Counted from the first letter of the stretch, positions 46,662 to 55,678 are shown. The stretch: 62,448 nt of DNA from Coriobacteriales bacterium (GCA_031268525.1 JAIRXA010000042.1:1-62448); one strand, 5' to 3'. Numbers and translations are program-made. Notes: generated by a model from the letters alone, not told the origin.

Positions 46662-47825
46662 AGGAAAGCGAGACGAAGAGAAGGCTGCTGCTGCATATCC
46701 AGCGGTGATACCCGATGCCCAAGCCCAGTGCAGGTTGTATCCGCCACAGGGGCCATCGACATCCAAGCACTCGCCTGCGGCAAAGAGTCCAGGGTAATCG
46801 TAGGCCTCAAGCCTGTCTGCTCTGAAGGCCGCAACCTGATAACCCCCTCGCAGTACCTGTGCCTGCTCGGGTTTTGGCGCAGCATTCATCCTGACCTGCC
46901 AGTGTTTGAGCGCATGGGCAAGCCTGTGGGAATTCGCGTAACTATCCCGAAAGAGCCTGCCGATACGCGGGTGGAGCATACCGTCGTAAAAGCTCTGCGT
47001 GTCATACCCACCCAAACTCTCCCTGCGTGCGCCAAGAAAAGCGGCCAACCCGTCTTCCGTATCCTCAGGGAAGAGATCGATGGAGATATGATCGCCCCTG
47101 CGAGCATATCGACTGAGATTGAAGGCGACGATACCCGAGAGTCCATAATTCCTGAATAACAGCTCCCCGTATTCGCAGAACAACTCGCGTTCGTTGCGAC
47201 TGAGAGAGAGCTGCGCCGACACCCGAACTCCGTCAAGCCCCCTGATGGCTGCGGTGTCGGTTCCAAGCGGTCCGAGTATCGGTGCGGTTTCCTGATAGGA
47301 AAGCCCCCCGATATCCACGGATCGTGAGCCACCATGAGCGAGAATCACAGCTCTGCTGCAGAGGCTCTCGCCAGAAGCGAGGTGCAGGACAAATCCCTCT
47401 CCAGCAGACTCGACATGTTCAGGCTGGCACTCACAACGTAGTTCGACATCGAGTTCGGCAATGCGATGGCGAAGCACATCAAGCACCGAGTTCGCCATGC
47501 GAGTGCGCGGATAGACCCAGCCTCGCTCGTCAGCCTCAGTCATAAGGCCCCGTTCATCAAACCATGCGCGGACAGCGGCGGCATCCCAGCGTCCGAGAAC
47601 GTTGGAAGCGAAGTCCTGATTACGATAGGTGCCCAAAGGCAGTGCGGCACCTATTGCATCGTTTGTGAGGTTGCAGCGTCCGTTACCCGTCTTGAGTATG
47701 CTCTGGCCAATGCGCGCCTGTCGTTCCAACACGACGACCCGCACACCCTGCTCGGCTGCCGTGATGGCGGCGGCAAGCCCGGCGGCGCCTGCTCCAATCA
47801 CACATGCCTCGAGTGTATCGCTCAT
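46653..47825 (-). CDS. HI0933/YhiN-type NAD(P)/FAD-dependent oxidoreductase
   Basis: 390 residues. FAD-binding VIGAGAAGLAAAITAAEQG, then TGNGRCNLTN, and the C-terminal AGECLDVDGPCGGYNLHWA, the fingerprint of this family of unknown substrate. Start 47825 has GGAG six bases upstream; the frame to 47849 has none. Convergent with the lipid kinase gene, overlapping by nine bases. Confidence 0.93.
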   Translation of the reverse strand: MSDTLEACVIGAGAAGLAAAITAAEQGVRVVVLERQARIGQSILKTGNGRCNLTNDAIGAALPLGTYRNQDFASNVLGRWDAAAVRAWFDERGLMTEADERGWVYPRTRMANSVLDVLRHRIAELDVELRCECQPEHVESAGEGFVLHLASGESLCSRAVILAHGGSRSVDIGGLSYQETAPILGPLGTDTAAIRGLDGVRVSAQLSLSRNERELFCEYGELLFRNYGLSGIVAFNLSRYARRGDHISIDLFPEDTEDGLAAFLGARRESLGGYDTQSFYDGMLHPRIGRLFRDSYANSHRLAHALKHWQVRMNAAPKPEQAQVLRGGYQVAAFRADRLEAYDYPGLFAAGECLDVDGPCGGYNLHWAWASGITAGYAAAAFSSSRFPSD

Positions 47826-47962
47826 ACACACTCCGATCACGACAACCAACAGAGGGACGATTGAAGAATACTACACCTTGCTATCCTACCGCTTGATAGC
47901 CTTTGCTTCCCTAAAGAAAATTCGCTATGCCAGTTGGTGGTCTTTTCTTTTTGCCGAAGCAA

Positions 47963-47992
47963 AAGCCGCTCTGCGTGTACACAGAGCGGCTT
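47963..47992. terminator. Terminator-like hairpin upstream of the FAD gene
   Basis: 11-bp perfect stem AAGCCGCTCTG/CAGAGCGGCTT with an 8-base loop. Followed on the minus strand by TTTTGC, so it may stop minus-strand transcripts arriving from the tRNA-remnant region; it could also act in the other direction. Confidence 0.55.
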
Positions 47993-48225
47993 GGTTGCAA
48001 TGAGGCGTGCTCCTTTGACCATCCGTGAGGAAAGCCCGGCCTCGCCTATAGATAATATATCACCGACGCTTCTGGACTTCAATCACGTCACTCGCGTCAC
48101 TTTTCCATCTTTAGCAATCATGATGATCCGGTAGATGCTCTTCCTTTGCGTGAGATACCGCGATAGCTCGGAGGCAATCCTTTTATCGTCGAGCTAGGGA
48201 AGTGTGGCGAGACAAAAAAAGTACC

Positions 48226-48250
48226 TTTGCTTTTTGCTTTTTGCTTTTTG
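48226..48250. repeat. GCTTTTT short tandem repeat
   Basis: Three and a half copies of a 7-base unit (TTTTTGC) in non-coding sequence. Confidence 0.7.
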
Positions 48251-48381
48251 TCTTGCGTTCGTATGCAGAGAGCCGTAGGGTCGAGCGTAGGTTCCGCTCC
48301 TACAGATTCGTCCCTGCAGGTCCGTCCGATCCGCACCTACGATCCACTCCCGTTTTTGCCCGCGTAGGACTGTATTTCGCT

Positions 48382-48442
48382 GTTAATGCGCGCGAAAGAC
48401 AACCGCTGAGGAGAAAATCGGTTGACTTTCGCGCGCATTAAC
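48382..48442. repeat. 24-bp inverted repeat with 13-base loop
   Basis: Arms 48382-48405 and 48419-48442 match at 23 of 24 positions (begin GTTAATGCGCGCGAAAG). It is far longer than a standard terminator hairpin and has a GC-rich core. Could be the stem of a small structured RNA, an MITE-like remnant or a recombination site. Confidence 0.75.
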
Positions 48443-48597
48443 GAAACTTTTGGCTCTCCGCCACCACTTAAAATAAATCTCCGCTCTCACATAGTCGCCA
48501 AAGTCCTACGCATTCTGAAGATATCATCCGGCAAAAAAATTCGTCCTATGGACCAGAGTAAACATCCAACTATGCAGATCATATCACGCAAAATCAA

Positions 48598-48682
48598 CAG
48601 GCCTGAAGTCGATGAGCTTCTGGCCTGCAAAAATGACGTGGTGCGCGATACTGGATTTGAACCAGTGGCCCCTACCGTGTCA
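48598..48682 (-). tRNA. 3' half of a tRNA-Val with its terminator (remnant)
   Basis: Bases 48639-48682 repeat the 3' half of the intact tRNA-Val at 52297: CCA end, acceptor strand, T arm and variable loop, ending inside the anticodon loop (the GAC anticodon is still there). 48598-48627 is a copy of the terminator hairpin that follows the intact gene. T stem and hairpin differ from the intact copy by paired changes that keep the structures. The D arm and 5' acceptor are missing, so it cannot make a tRNA. Confidence 0.75.
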
Positions 48683-49017
48683 GTCGCTCCATCGAGCGCA
48701 TCAGCATGTACCAGTACGAAGCAGAAAGGCCTATCTATCTGCAAGAATGGATGCTGCGACTTCGCGCAGCATGACGTGCAAGGAGTTTATGCACAGGTTG
48801 CAAGTCCCGTTGTCCCACATATATCTACACAGGATATCCAAACGTTGTAGTGTGGCTCCTGAATGGACTGCACCGGCTTGGGTATCAAGAGGCGTGCACC
48901 TCGGCACTCACGTCTCCTGTCAACTGCGCAATTTTGATGCTCGTGACAGCTTTGTTGGTGTGGTAGAATTATGAGAATTAAGAAATAGAATAAAATTAAT
49001 AGATTTGAGGTGCTTTC

Positions 49018-49278
49018 ATGGATACAGCCAAGGTAACATCAAACGGTCAGGTCACTATACCGATAGACTTCCGCAGGCTTCTGAATATCAAGCCCGGAAA
49101 CAAGGTGTTGTTCTTTCAGCGGGAAAACGGTGATGTGGTCATAGAAAACGTCTCGATTGTTGCCCTGCGCAAAGCGCAGTCGGCATTTGCTGGAGCCGCC
49201 GTTGATTTTGGCTACGAGAGCACAGATGACGTCTTGGATGACGTGATGACCACTCGTTACGGGGATAGCCATACATGA
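49018..49278 (+). CDS. AbrB/SpoVT-type antitoxin
   Basis: 86 residues. Swapped-hairpin AbrB domain at the N-terminus (AKVTSNGQVTIPIDFRRLLNI KPGNKVLFF). The C-terminal part would bind the toxin. Overlaps the PIN gene by ATGA, the hallmark of a type II toxin-antitoxin operon; it probably represses its own promoter. Confidence 0.88.
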   Translation: MDTAKVTSNGQVTIPIDFRRLLNIKPGNKVLFFQRENGDVVIENVSIVALRKAQSAFAGAAVDFGYESTDDVLDDVMTTRYGDSHT

Positions 49279-49664
49279 GGGTAATGATAGATACCAACGT
49301 CTTCATGTCCGCACTCATGTTCCCCTCGTCGACGCCATCTGGTGCGATGCAGCTTGTGATGGAGAGACACGAGTTGGTACTTTGCGACTACATAGTCAAT
49401 GAACTCAGGAACAAGATCGGCCTAAAACGACCCGATCTTGTTCCTGCGTTGAATGAGTTGCTTGATACGATGCCTTACGAGAACGTCTCGGGGACAGGTG
49501 ATCCCACCCCTGCCATCAAAGACCCAAAGGACGCACCGATACTGGATGCTGCCATCGCGGGAAACGTCGGTGTCGTCATCAGCGGCGACAAGCATTTTAA
49601 GAGTCTGTCTCTAACAAAGCCAAGAGTGAACAGTCCGGCAGATTTCCTTAAAAAGAACAGATAA
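49275..49664 (+). CDS. PIN-domain toxin
   Basis: 129 residues. PIN fold with catalytic acids in MIDTNVFMSA (Asp), IVNELRNKI (Glu), DAPILDAAI and ISGDKHFKSL (Asp). Matches the COG1569-like group of putative toxin ribonucleases. The reading frame is intact. Confidence 0.88.
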   Translation: MRVMIDTNVFMSALMFPSSTPSGAMQLVMERHELVLCDYIVNELRNKIGLKRPDLVPALNELLDTMPYENVSGTGDPTPAIKDPKDAPILDAAIAGNVGVVISGDKHFKSLSLTKPRVNSPADFLKKNR

Positions 49665-49772
49665 CCTTGGGAGAGCCTGGGGGACGACGCAGGAGTCAGT
49701 GGTAGGAGGTGGGGCAAGGTAGTCTGTCGGTTTTGTGACGTTTTACAGGCTTTTGAGACAGCCCATTTTTCG

Positions 49773-50822
49773 CTATACACTTTTCAGGGGAACTGCTTTT
49801 GCCAGCTTTCGTTGTTTAGTAAGGATCTGGTCGAAATCATAGTCCTCAATATCAATTTCAACACAGAGCACTCCATTGATGACACGAGATTTACGTAATA
49901 GTTCTTCTGCGTCAAGCTTCATTTGTTCATAATACTTCTTCTGTTGAGAGGACAGACAACTAACAGGTACAACGACAACTCTTCTTGTCGAGATGTCATT
50001 TCCGAAGAGGTATTTATTGATGCAATCGTCAAACATTTCAAAACAAATCGATGCCGTTGCCATCATCAAAGTCACTACGGCAATAAAAATGACAGTCGCT
50101 GTCGAATTGAAGTTGTCTGAGAATACCTGAGATACAATTATCCAAAGCGCTCCGAAACCTGCAAGAACTTTAGATAGATAAGCAGTAAGCTTAATCCTTA
50201 CGGACGAATTTGCAAACTTGCATAAAATGCTAAAATATATTATGAACATAGAAATAAGTATGATAAAACTTACAAATATTATAATTATATTTATTATAAA
50301 TTTACTATCAAATGTATTTAAATATATTAAGAAACCCTCAAATACCCAAGCGATTACCACCATAATTAACAGCACGATCGACGCAATCAGTAAGGGTGAA
50401 ACCAGGATCACAGGAAAACTACCAAGCATCGATTCGATGGAACAATAATCCCTGAGACACATTTTTCTACAAGTGTGCAGAGGGCCAATTATATATGCAA
50501 CAAAGGCAAAAATTTCAAGAGTAGCATTAACGAAAATAAGAGCAGGACTTGGTGGATTGCACACAGTAATTACTATCGAGATAACAATGCAAATAGTGCC
50601 CATCAAGCTTAGAGCCATTACTATCCAAGTTTTGTTTCTTTTTTCGGACTTGCCTGCATATCCTTTCATGATTTCAAGTTGCTTTCTCCATCTTTTTGCG
50701 CAGAATCGAAAGCCGAGCTTCATATCGCTTCCATAATGCTGCCTTCCGCTCGAGAAAAAAAACGAGGAGTAATCGTCAAACTGGTTTGAAGTTTCATTCT
50801 GTTTCTTTTTGGATCTTTTCAC
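49773..50822 (-). CDS. AT-rich multi-spanning membrane protein, unknown function
   Basis: 349 residues from a strikingly AT-rich stretch, unlike the neighbours. A charged N-terminus (KRSKKKQNE) is followed by about seven hydrophobic helices and a ~70-residue cytoplasmic tail. No domain I recognise. The base composition and its place between damaged genes suggest recent acquisition. TTTCAC... upstream offers no obvious ribosome site; the ATG at 50822 is the first available. Confidence 0.65.
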   Translation of the reverse strand: MKRSKKKQNETSNQFDDYSSFFFSSGRQHYGSDMKLGFRFCAKRWRKQLEIMKGYAGKSEKRNKTWIVMALSLMGTICIVISIVITVCNPPSPALIFVNATLEIFAFVAYIIGPLHTCRKMCLRDYCSIESMLGSFPVILVSPLLIASIVLLIMVVIAWVFEGFLIYLNTFDSKFIINIIIIFVSFIILISMFIIYFSILCKFANSSVRIKLTAYLSKVLAGFGALWIIVSQVFSDNFNSTATVIFIAVVTLMMATASICFEMFDDCINKYLFGNDISTRRVVVVPVSCLSSQQKKYYEQMKLDAEELLRKSRVINGVLCVEIDIEDYDFDQILTKQRKLAKAVPLKSV

Positions 50823-50853
50823 TTTTTACCTCCACACTACCAGTATGACTACC

Positions 50854-51309
50854 TTAATTCCGCCAATCTATCATCCATTTTTCGAGACTTCGTTCTGGCG
50901 TGCGATGGCCAAAGAGTAGAGTGTCATGTTCGGTCAAAGCTTGCACTGCAAGAAATCCCTGTAGGACAACATAAGCTGAAAGCCCATTCGATTTCTGGTC
51001 TACATCGTTGTAGATAAACTCACCCTTACGAAAGAAAGACGGTTTGCAGATTCCTTTGGAATTTGCTTTCTCTTGAGCGCAGATGGCATTTAGATAACAT
51101 ATTTGTTGCAGAGGGCACAGTGGTGAAGCTTTGCTTTCCGAAGTGTGTTGGTCGTGTAACTCATGTACTCCGCGCTCTATCATCCCCGTCACACCCTTCG
51201 GTTCTCTTGTGGGGAGCATTCTTAATGTCTGGATGTCATCCAGTGTATCAAATTCCTGCATTGTGCGTATCGACACTATTGCATTTTCCTGAAGACCGAT
51301 AATTTGCAA
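50854..51309 (-). pseudogene. Truncated Crp/Fnr-like regulator fragment
   Basis: 151-residue frame with a cyclic-nucleotide-binding-like stretch FFRKGEFIYNDVD, AYVVLQGFLAV and LLFGHRTPE, plus Cys-rich CPLQQICYLNAIC. It resembles the N-terminal sensor half of Crp/Fnr proteins but ends before the central helix and DNA-binding domain. No second half is found downstream. A weak call. Confidence 0.4.
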
Positions 51310-51413
51310 AGCTGAAACTTGTCTTAGAAATTCAGTCCACCGAGTTCAGCTCTATAGGGAAGGAGGAAGACGGCTTCCTCCTGCGGGCAACTAATGAATG
51401 GAGGATATTGCAC

Positions 51414-52124
51414 ATGAAACCGACGGAACGCGGGCAGAAAACAGTATACGTATCAGGGTCACCATCGACGGATCGCAAACTAAATAGACGTGACTTCCTG
51501 AGAATGGGAACAGCAGGCGCTGCGCTCTTGGCGACGGCAGGCGTTGTAGGCTGTGCTCCGCAATCAGAGCAGGTTGCGGATGGTGCTGTCACTTCTGGTG
51601 GCAAGATTCCAGAGACTTGGGATCGGGAAACTGAAATCCTCGTCGTCGGTGGCGGTGGTGGCGGCATGATTGCGGCCTGCAACAACTGGTACACCACAGC
51701 AACAGCACGAAGGCAAGAAGTTTCGATGCTTGAGTATGAAACCCTTGAAGAACTTGCCAAAGCCATGGAGGTACCCGCAGGCACTCTGAAAGCAGCCATA
51801 GATCGCTACAACAGTTTTGTGAGTGCAGGTTCCGACGAGGACTTCGGTCGGTTGCTCAGACAGGTAGAGCAACTTAATACGCCGCCGTTTCGCGCCATCC
51901 GCATGGCACCACGACATTATACGACCTATGGAGGCATAGCTATCGGTGCAGAATGCCATGTGCTCTCCCGTGACGACTCGCCCATCCCAGGACTGTATGC
52001 GGCGGGAACCTGTTGCGGCTCCAGCGTGGAACAGGAGGGTATCTACTATGAAGGTGGTGTTGGACAGACCCTGACCCAAGGCTGTATCTGCGCCGAAGTA
52101 GCAACCGCAGAACAGATGGGGTAG
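51414..52124 (+). pseudogene. Internally deleted Tat-exported flavoprotein
   Basis: 236 residues in one frame. N-terminal Tat signal RRDFLRMG, hydrophobic core, lipobox-like VVGC, then the first FAD motif VVGGGGGGMIAA. Immediately after that it jumps to CNNWYTTATAR, which aligns with the C-terminal third of the full-length flavoprotein at 53689 (shared RYN, DEDFGR, TPPFRAIRM, RHYTTYGG, IPGLYAAGT, VEQEG). About 300 residues of FAD/substrate domain are missing, in frame. Ribosome site GGAGG is present, so a small exported protein might still be made. Confidence 0.75.
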
Positions 52125-52256
52125 AGAGTCGGGCGTGTCAGGGAGACACGTGTCAGCGCGTGTCAGGGTAAGTTGAATTCCATAATGATACACTGCAATA
52201 CATGCTCCCTGATTGGTATTGGACGTCGTTTCGGGGCTCATGCGCACGAAAACAAA

Positions 52257-52286
52257 CAGGCCAGAAGCTCATCAGCTTCTGACCTG
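52257..52286 (-). terminator. Terminator of tRNA-Val
   Basis: Stem CAGGTCAGAAGCT/AGCTTCTGGCCTG (imperfect, one wobble) with a 4-base loop, followed on the minus strand by TTTGTTTTCG. Confidence 0.7.
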
Positions 52287-52296
52287 CGAAGATACA

Positions 52297-52372
52297 TGGT
52301 GCGCGATGTTGGATTTGAACCAACGACCCCTACCGTGTCAAGGTAGTGCTCATCCCCCTGAGCTAATCGCGC
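52297..52372 (-). tRNA. tRNA-Val (anticodon GAC)
   Basis: 76 nucleotides with encoded CCA. Acceptor GCGCGAT/ATCGCGC, anticodon stem CTACC/GGTAG with loop TTGACAC, T stem GTTGG/CCAAC. TATGAT at 52419-52424 upstream is the likely -10. Confidence 0.95.
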
Positions 52373-52418
52373 ATGAGGTCGCCTACAACAACACTGTAGA
52401 AGCGACGCGGGACAGTGT

Positions 52419-52424
52419 ATCATA
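52419..52424 (-). promoter_or_regulatory. -10 element of tRNA-Val
   Basis: TATGAT on the minus strand, about 45 bases before the mature 5' end. The -35 region is poorly conserved (CGACAC at 17 bases). Confidence 0.5.
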
Positions 52425-52568
52425 AAAGACCTTACCGAAAGGTGTCGCTTTCTTATCAGCTTACCAGTTTGCCCGTTTGCCCGTTTTGCCTTTTGCGTTT
52501 CTGTTCTGCCAGAATTGGCGCGAATATGCCTTTCTTGAGTAACGGGATTCTCGACAGAGGGAGTGGCC

Positions 52569-53564
52569 ATGGCAACCAGACTTGAAGACTTACAGGATGT
52601 CGATGTGCTCGTCATGACGATTATCCGCGACGACTTGGACTTGCTCACCGATTTTCTTATTATCGAGTACGATCGTCAGTATCCTGATACGGCGGTCTCG
52701 CTTCTTACCAAACCAGAGCGACGACAGCTCATCCAAAAGGGCACCGACCGCGTCCTCCTCGCCTTTACCCTAAGCCCCGGGGAGTTGGCGCGTGAGGACA
52801 TGATTTACCCTCTCACCACGAGCCAGTCGCATACCTTACTCGATGACAGAATATTTCTAAGCAGTATCGATAATGACTTTTTCGTATTTGAAGTGTTTTT
52901 AAGTCATGTGCTGGAACGGATCGAGTCCGACGACACGCTGCAAAGACAGGTTATCCTCTCACTTTTTCGAGCATTTTCAGTGATGATGCGCGCTAATGTC
53001 ATCCGCCAACTTGATGGACTCGCGCTGAATATCGAGGAAATGAGTGCCGCAAAACGCTCCCAGGAGCAGCTTGCCTTTGCACGGCAGCTTCAAAAGCAAC
53101 TTACGCAGACAAGCACCGTGCTTACCAAAGAAATCGACGACTTTGGTAAGAAGCACGCAGAGCTGAACGGTGAGCTTGACTTTTTCACTGCGAAGATGAA
53201 GATGCTCACCAAAGACCTGTTCGAAGAAGCCTGTTTGGACATCAGCGAGCCAGAAAGACCAGTAGAACTGGTGGAGGCTTTATTGAACCCTGCCAAAATC
53301 CCCCAGAAAAGCGCACTGCCAAACAGAGATGCAGAGGAAGCAAGGCTTGTTGATGCTGGACTTACTGTACGCGAACAGCAGATCGCAGCCTTGGTTACCG
53401 AGGGCCTTTCCAATAAGGAGATCGCCTCACGCCTCCATATTACCGAGAGCACAGTCAAAAACCACCTACGTAAGATATTTGAACGCCTTGCTATTACCAA
53501 ACGTACACAACTGGCCGTGTTTGGTGCTTATCGCAAAGCCCTGGGGATCAAGCTGCCTTACTGA
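52569..53564 (+). CDS. LuxR-family transcriptional regulator with coiled-coil region
   Basis: 331 residues. No receiver domain and no membrane segment. The C-terminal helix-turn-helix reads LTVREQQIAALVTEGLSNKEIA, HITESTVKNHLRKIF. Middle is a charged coiled-coil (AFARQLQKQLTQTS to FFTAKMKMLTKDL). The N-terminal ~130 residues are of no recognised fold. Start at ATG 52569 (GGGAG upstream), not the earlier GTG. It sits between two flavoprotein genes of the same family; LuxR regulators beside Tat flavoproteins are common in this lineage, so it probably controls the downstream gene. Confidence 0.85.
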   Translation: MATRLEDLQDVDVLVMTIIRDDLDLLTDFLIIEYDRQYPDTAVSLLTKPERRQLIQKGTDRVLLAFTLSPGELAREDMIYPLTTSQSHTLLDDRIFLSSIDNDFFVFEVFLSHVLERIESDDTLQRQVILSLFRAFSVMMRANVIRQLDGLALNIEEMSAAKRSQEQLAFARQLQKQLTQTSTVLTKEIDDFGKKHAELNGELDFFTAKMKMLTKDLFEEACLDISEPERPVELVEALLNPAKIPQKSALPNRDAEEARLVDAGLTVREQQIAALVTEGLSNKEIASRLHITESTVKNHLRKIFERLAITKRTQLAVFGAYRKALGIKLPY

Positions 53565-53688
53565 GTAGTACGAAAGTACTAAAACATCGGCAACTACAGC
53601 GTAAGAAACTGTACAACGGTGTCTGTTGACTCCCCGCTGTGACCGATAGCATTCTTCCTGTCTTATTCGTTGCAAAATAGGAGGAAGT

Positions 53689-55308
53689 ATGCAGGACAAA
53701 CAGCAGGGGGATTGGGTGAGCAGGCGGTCTTTCCTGGCAGGAGTTACCGGCATGGCGGCACTCGGTGTCGTTGGTGGGCTTACAGCCTGCGCACCGGCCA
53801 CAACAAATGCTGGCGGCTCGAACAACGAAACGGCTTCGGTGACGAGCGGAGGCGCGCTACCAGCAAACTGGGATCTGACGTGTGACATCTTGGTGATTGG
53901 CGGTGGCGGCAGTGGCCTTACCGCAGCAGCCAAGGCCGCAGAACTCGGGAACAAGGTCATCCTCGCCGAGAAGATGGAGCGCGTAGGCGGTGACACAGCA
54001 TTGTCGTCGCAGGTCGTGCAAGGGATATGGACACCCTCGTATGAAGAAGGCGACACGAAGGAAATCTATTTGGAGGATCTCAAACAAAGCCACTGGGCAA
54101 CCGAGAAGGGCGAGATGGGGGTGGCGCTGCCAAGCGAATTCCCTCTCACCAACGCCTGGCTCGACAACTGTCCAGAAATGTATGACTGGGCAGAAGCTGG
54201 GGGCATGAGCTGGAGTGCGGTAACTTCACCGTATGCCTGTTACTATCCGCAACCACAATGGGACACCAAGCACACCCGTCATTATGCGCCCGCCGGAGGT
54301 TCACTCATTACGGTACTGCAAAACATTGCCGAAGGGGCCGGGGTTGATATTCAGATTCGAACGCCCGTCATCGAACTTATAGCCAAGGACTCCGGGAGAG
54401 TCGTGGGAGCGTGGGCCCTGGATGCCAACGAACGGATTATCGCCATCAAGGCAACAAAAGCCCTTGTCCTTGCTACCGGTGGCTTTAACGCAGACAGGGG
54501 CATGATGAGTCGTTATCTGCCGCTTCAAGGTATGGGATTTTGCGGAGGAGGCGACGGCAACACCGGAGATGGGCACCTCTTTGTCAAGGCGCTGGGTGGT
54601 GCGCTCAATGATATGTCGCTTGGTTCGCATTGGATGGTATACGACGATGTATCGCCCTCGGTGCTCTATAACGGGGCTTCGATGATCTTTTACGGCGGCG
54701 CAGAAGGTCAGGCAGATGCCACTGATCTCCCCTTCCTGCTTATCAACATGAATGGCGAGCGATTCATGGCCGAGACGATGGGCTACAAATGGGTAGGCTA
54801 TCACACCAACAATCAGCCCTACCACCTCAATCATATCGTCTTTGATTCTGGGACAGTGTGCCAAAAATGGTTCGAGACGGCAACGACCCGCTACCCCGAT
54901 GTCAAATACTACAGTGCCGAAACTCTTGACGAATTGGCTCAGCAGATGCAGGTTCCGGCTGAGACACTCGCGACTACCATACAGCGCTATAACCAACTGG
55001 TTGATACGGGCGTTGATGAGGACTTCGGTCGCTCAATGCGCGGCGTGGGCAAATTGGAAACACCACCTTTCCGTGCGGTGCGGATGCGGCCACGCCATTA
55101 CACTACGTACGGAGGCGTTGGTATCGACACCTCCTGTCGTGTTCTCAAAGAGGACGGGTCGATCATTCCGGGACTCTATGCTGCGGGAACCGTCTGTGGC
55201 ACACTCGTCGAGCAGGAAGGTCTCTATTATCAGGGCGGCAACGGTCAGGCACTGACCTTTGGCTACCTGGCTGGTAAGACGGCAGCAACCGAAGAGTCGT
55301 GGGAGTAG
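53689..55308 (+). CDS. Tat-exported FAD-binding oxidoreductase (fumarate/urocanate-reductase-like)
   Basis: 539 residues, AGGAGG upstream. Tat motif SRRSFLAG and lipobox-like LTAC, so probably a membrane-anchored extracytoplasmic protein. FAD domain GGGGSGLTAAAKAAELG, and VQGIWTPSYEEGDT, LATGGFNAD, then a substrate-cap region and the C-terminal RHYTTYGGVGID and PGLYAAGTV. Family members use an outside electron donor to reduce unsaturated or oxidised acceptors in anaerobic respiration; the substrate is not told by sequence. No separate FMN-binding protein is next to it. Confidence 0.9.
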   Translation: MQDKQQGDWVSRRSFLAGVTGMAALGVVGGLTACAPATTNAGGSNNETASVTSGGALPANWDLTCDILVIGGGGSGLTAAAKAAELGNKVILAEKMERVGGDTALSSQVVQGIWTPSYEEGDTKEIYLEDLKQSHWATEKGEMGVALPSEFPLTNAWLDNCPEMYDWAEAGGMSWSAVTSPYACYYPQPQWDTKHTRHYAPAGGSLITVLQNIAEGAGVDIQIRTPVIELIAKDSGRVVGAWALDANERIIAIKATKALVLATGGFNADRGMMSRYLPLQGMGFCGGGDGNTGDGHLFVKALGGALNDMSLGSHWMVYDDVSPSVLYNGASMIFYGGAEGQADATDLPFLLINMNGERFMAETMGYKWVGYHTNNQPYHLNHIVFDSGTVCQKWFETATTRYPDVKYYSAETLDELAQQMQVPAETLATTIQRYNQLVDTGVDEDFGRSMRGVGKLETPPFRAVRMRPRHYTTYGGVGIDTSCRVLKEDGSIIPGLYAAGTVCGTLVEQEGLYYQGGNGQALTFGYLAGKTAATEESWE

Positions 55309-55335
55309 CATGCACTGCGAGACATAATCGAGCAG

Positions 55336-55369
55336 GCAGACAGGCGAGAACCCTCGCCTGTCTGCTTTT
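55336..55369 (+). terminator. Terminator of the Tat flavoprotein gene
   Basis: 13-bp perfect stem GCAGACAGGCGAG/CTCGCCTGTCTGC with a 4-base loop, followed by TTTTGG. Confidence 0.85.
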
Positions 55370-55423
55370 GGCCACTCACTGAACCATCATTCTGGCAGAC
55401 TATCCCAGTAGTTCTCATTTTCT

Positions 55424-55666
55424 CTAGTTCTTGCCTGATTTCAGGAAGTAGCGCACCAGGAGAATGGTACCGATAACCACTGCCACAACCAATACGACAG
55501 CGGCAATGAGAACAATGGGAGCGAATGCCGATTCCGCTGGGCTTGGCTCAATGACAATATCAGCACTTGGTCGTGGCTCGATGACAATATCTCCAAAGGC
55601 AACAGAGGGAAGAGCGAGTGACGCCGAGAGTACTCCTGCAAGAGCCAGGGATAGGTGCTTGAGCAT
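55424..55666 (-). CDS. Small exported/membrane protein with DIVIEP repeats
   Basis: 80 residues. A signal peptide (LSLALAGVLSASLALPSVAFG), a short extracytoplasmic part with the motif DIVIEP twice (DIVIEPRPS, DIVIEPSPA), then one strongly hydrophobic C-terminal helix and a basic end (KSGKN). AGGAGG upstream. No family recognised. Third gene of a minus-strand set of membrane genes. Confidence 0.75.
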   Translation of the reverse strand: MLKHLSLALAGVLSASLALPSVAFGDIVIEPRPSADIVIEPSPAESAFAPIVLIAAVVLVVAVVIGTILLVRYFLKSGKN

Positions 55667-55678
55667 TTGATATCCTCC

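Larger units (their letters stand above)
47826..49017. other. Long intergenic stretch with repeats and tRNA remnant
   Basis: About 1.2 kb without a credible gene. It contains, left to right: a terminator hairpin (47963), a short GCTTTTT array (48226), a 24-bp long inverted repeat (48382-48442), a duplicated tRNA-Val 3' half with its terminator (48598-48682), and non-coding sequence up to the AbrB gene. A few open frames exist but none has a ribosome site plus a family match. Confidence 0.7.
48639..52343. mobile_element. Putative integrated segment at tRNA-Val, no integrase
   Basis: Direct repeats of the tRNA-Val 3' half in the same orientation lie at 48639-48682 and 52297-52343. The segment between is 3.6 kb of unlike character: a toxin-antitoxin pair, an AT-rich membrane gene and two damaged genes. 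The geometry (intact tRNA, cargo, displaced 3' half) is that expected after site-specific integration at a tRNA gene. No recombinase is visible, so the element has lost it or never had one. Confidence 0.5.

Noticed and set aside
48612..48974. Open frame overlapping the tRNA-Val remnant (contains LDLNQWPLP)
   Set aside because: This peptide is the antisense reading of tRNA sequence, a well-known source of false genes; no ribosome site.
52213..52425. Open frame across the tRNA-Val gene (contains LDLNQRPLP)
   Set aside because: Same tRNA-antisense artefact on the intact tRNA.
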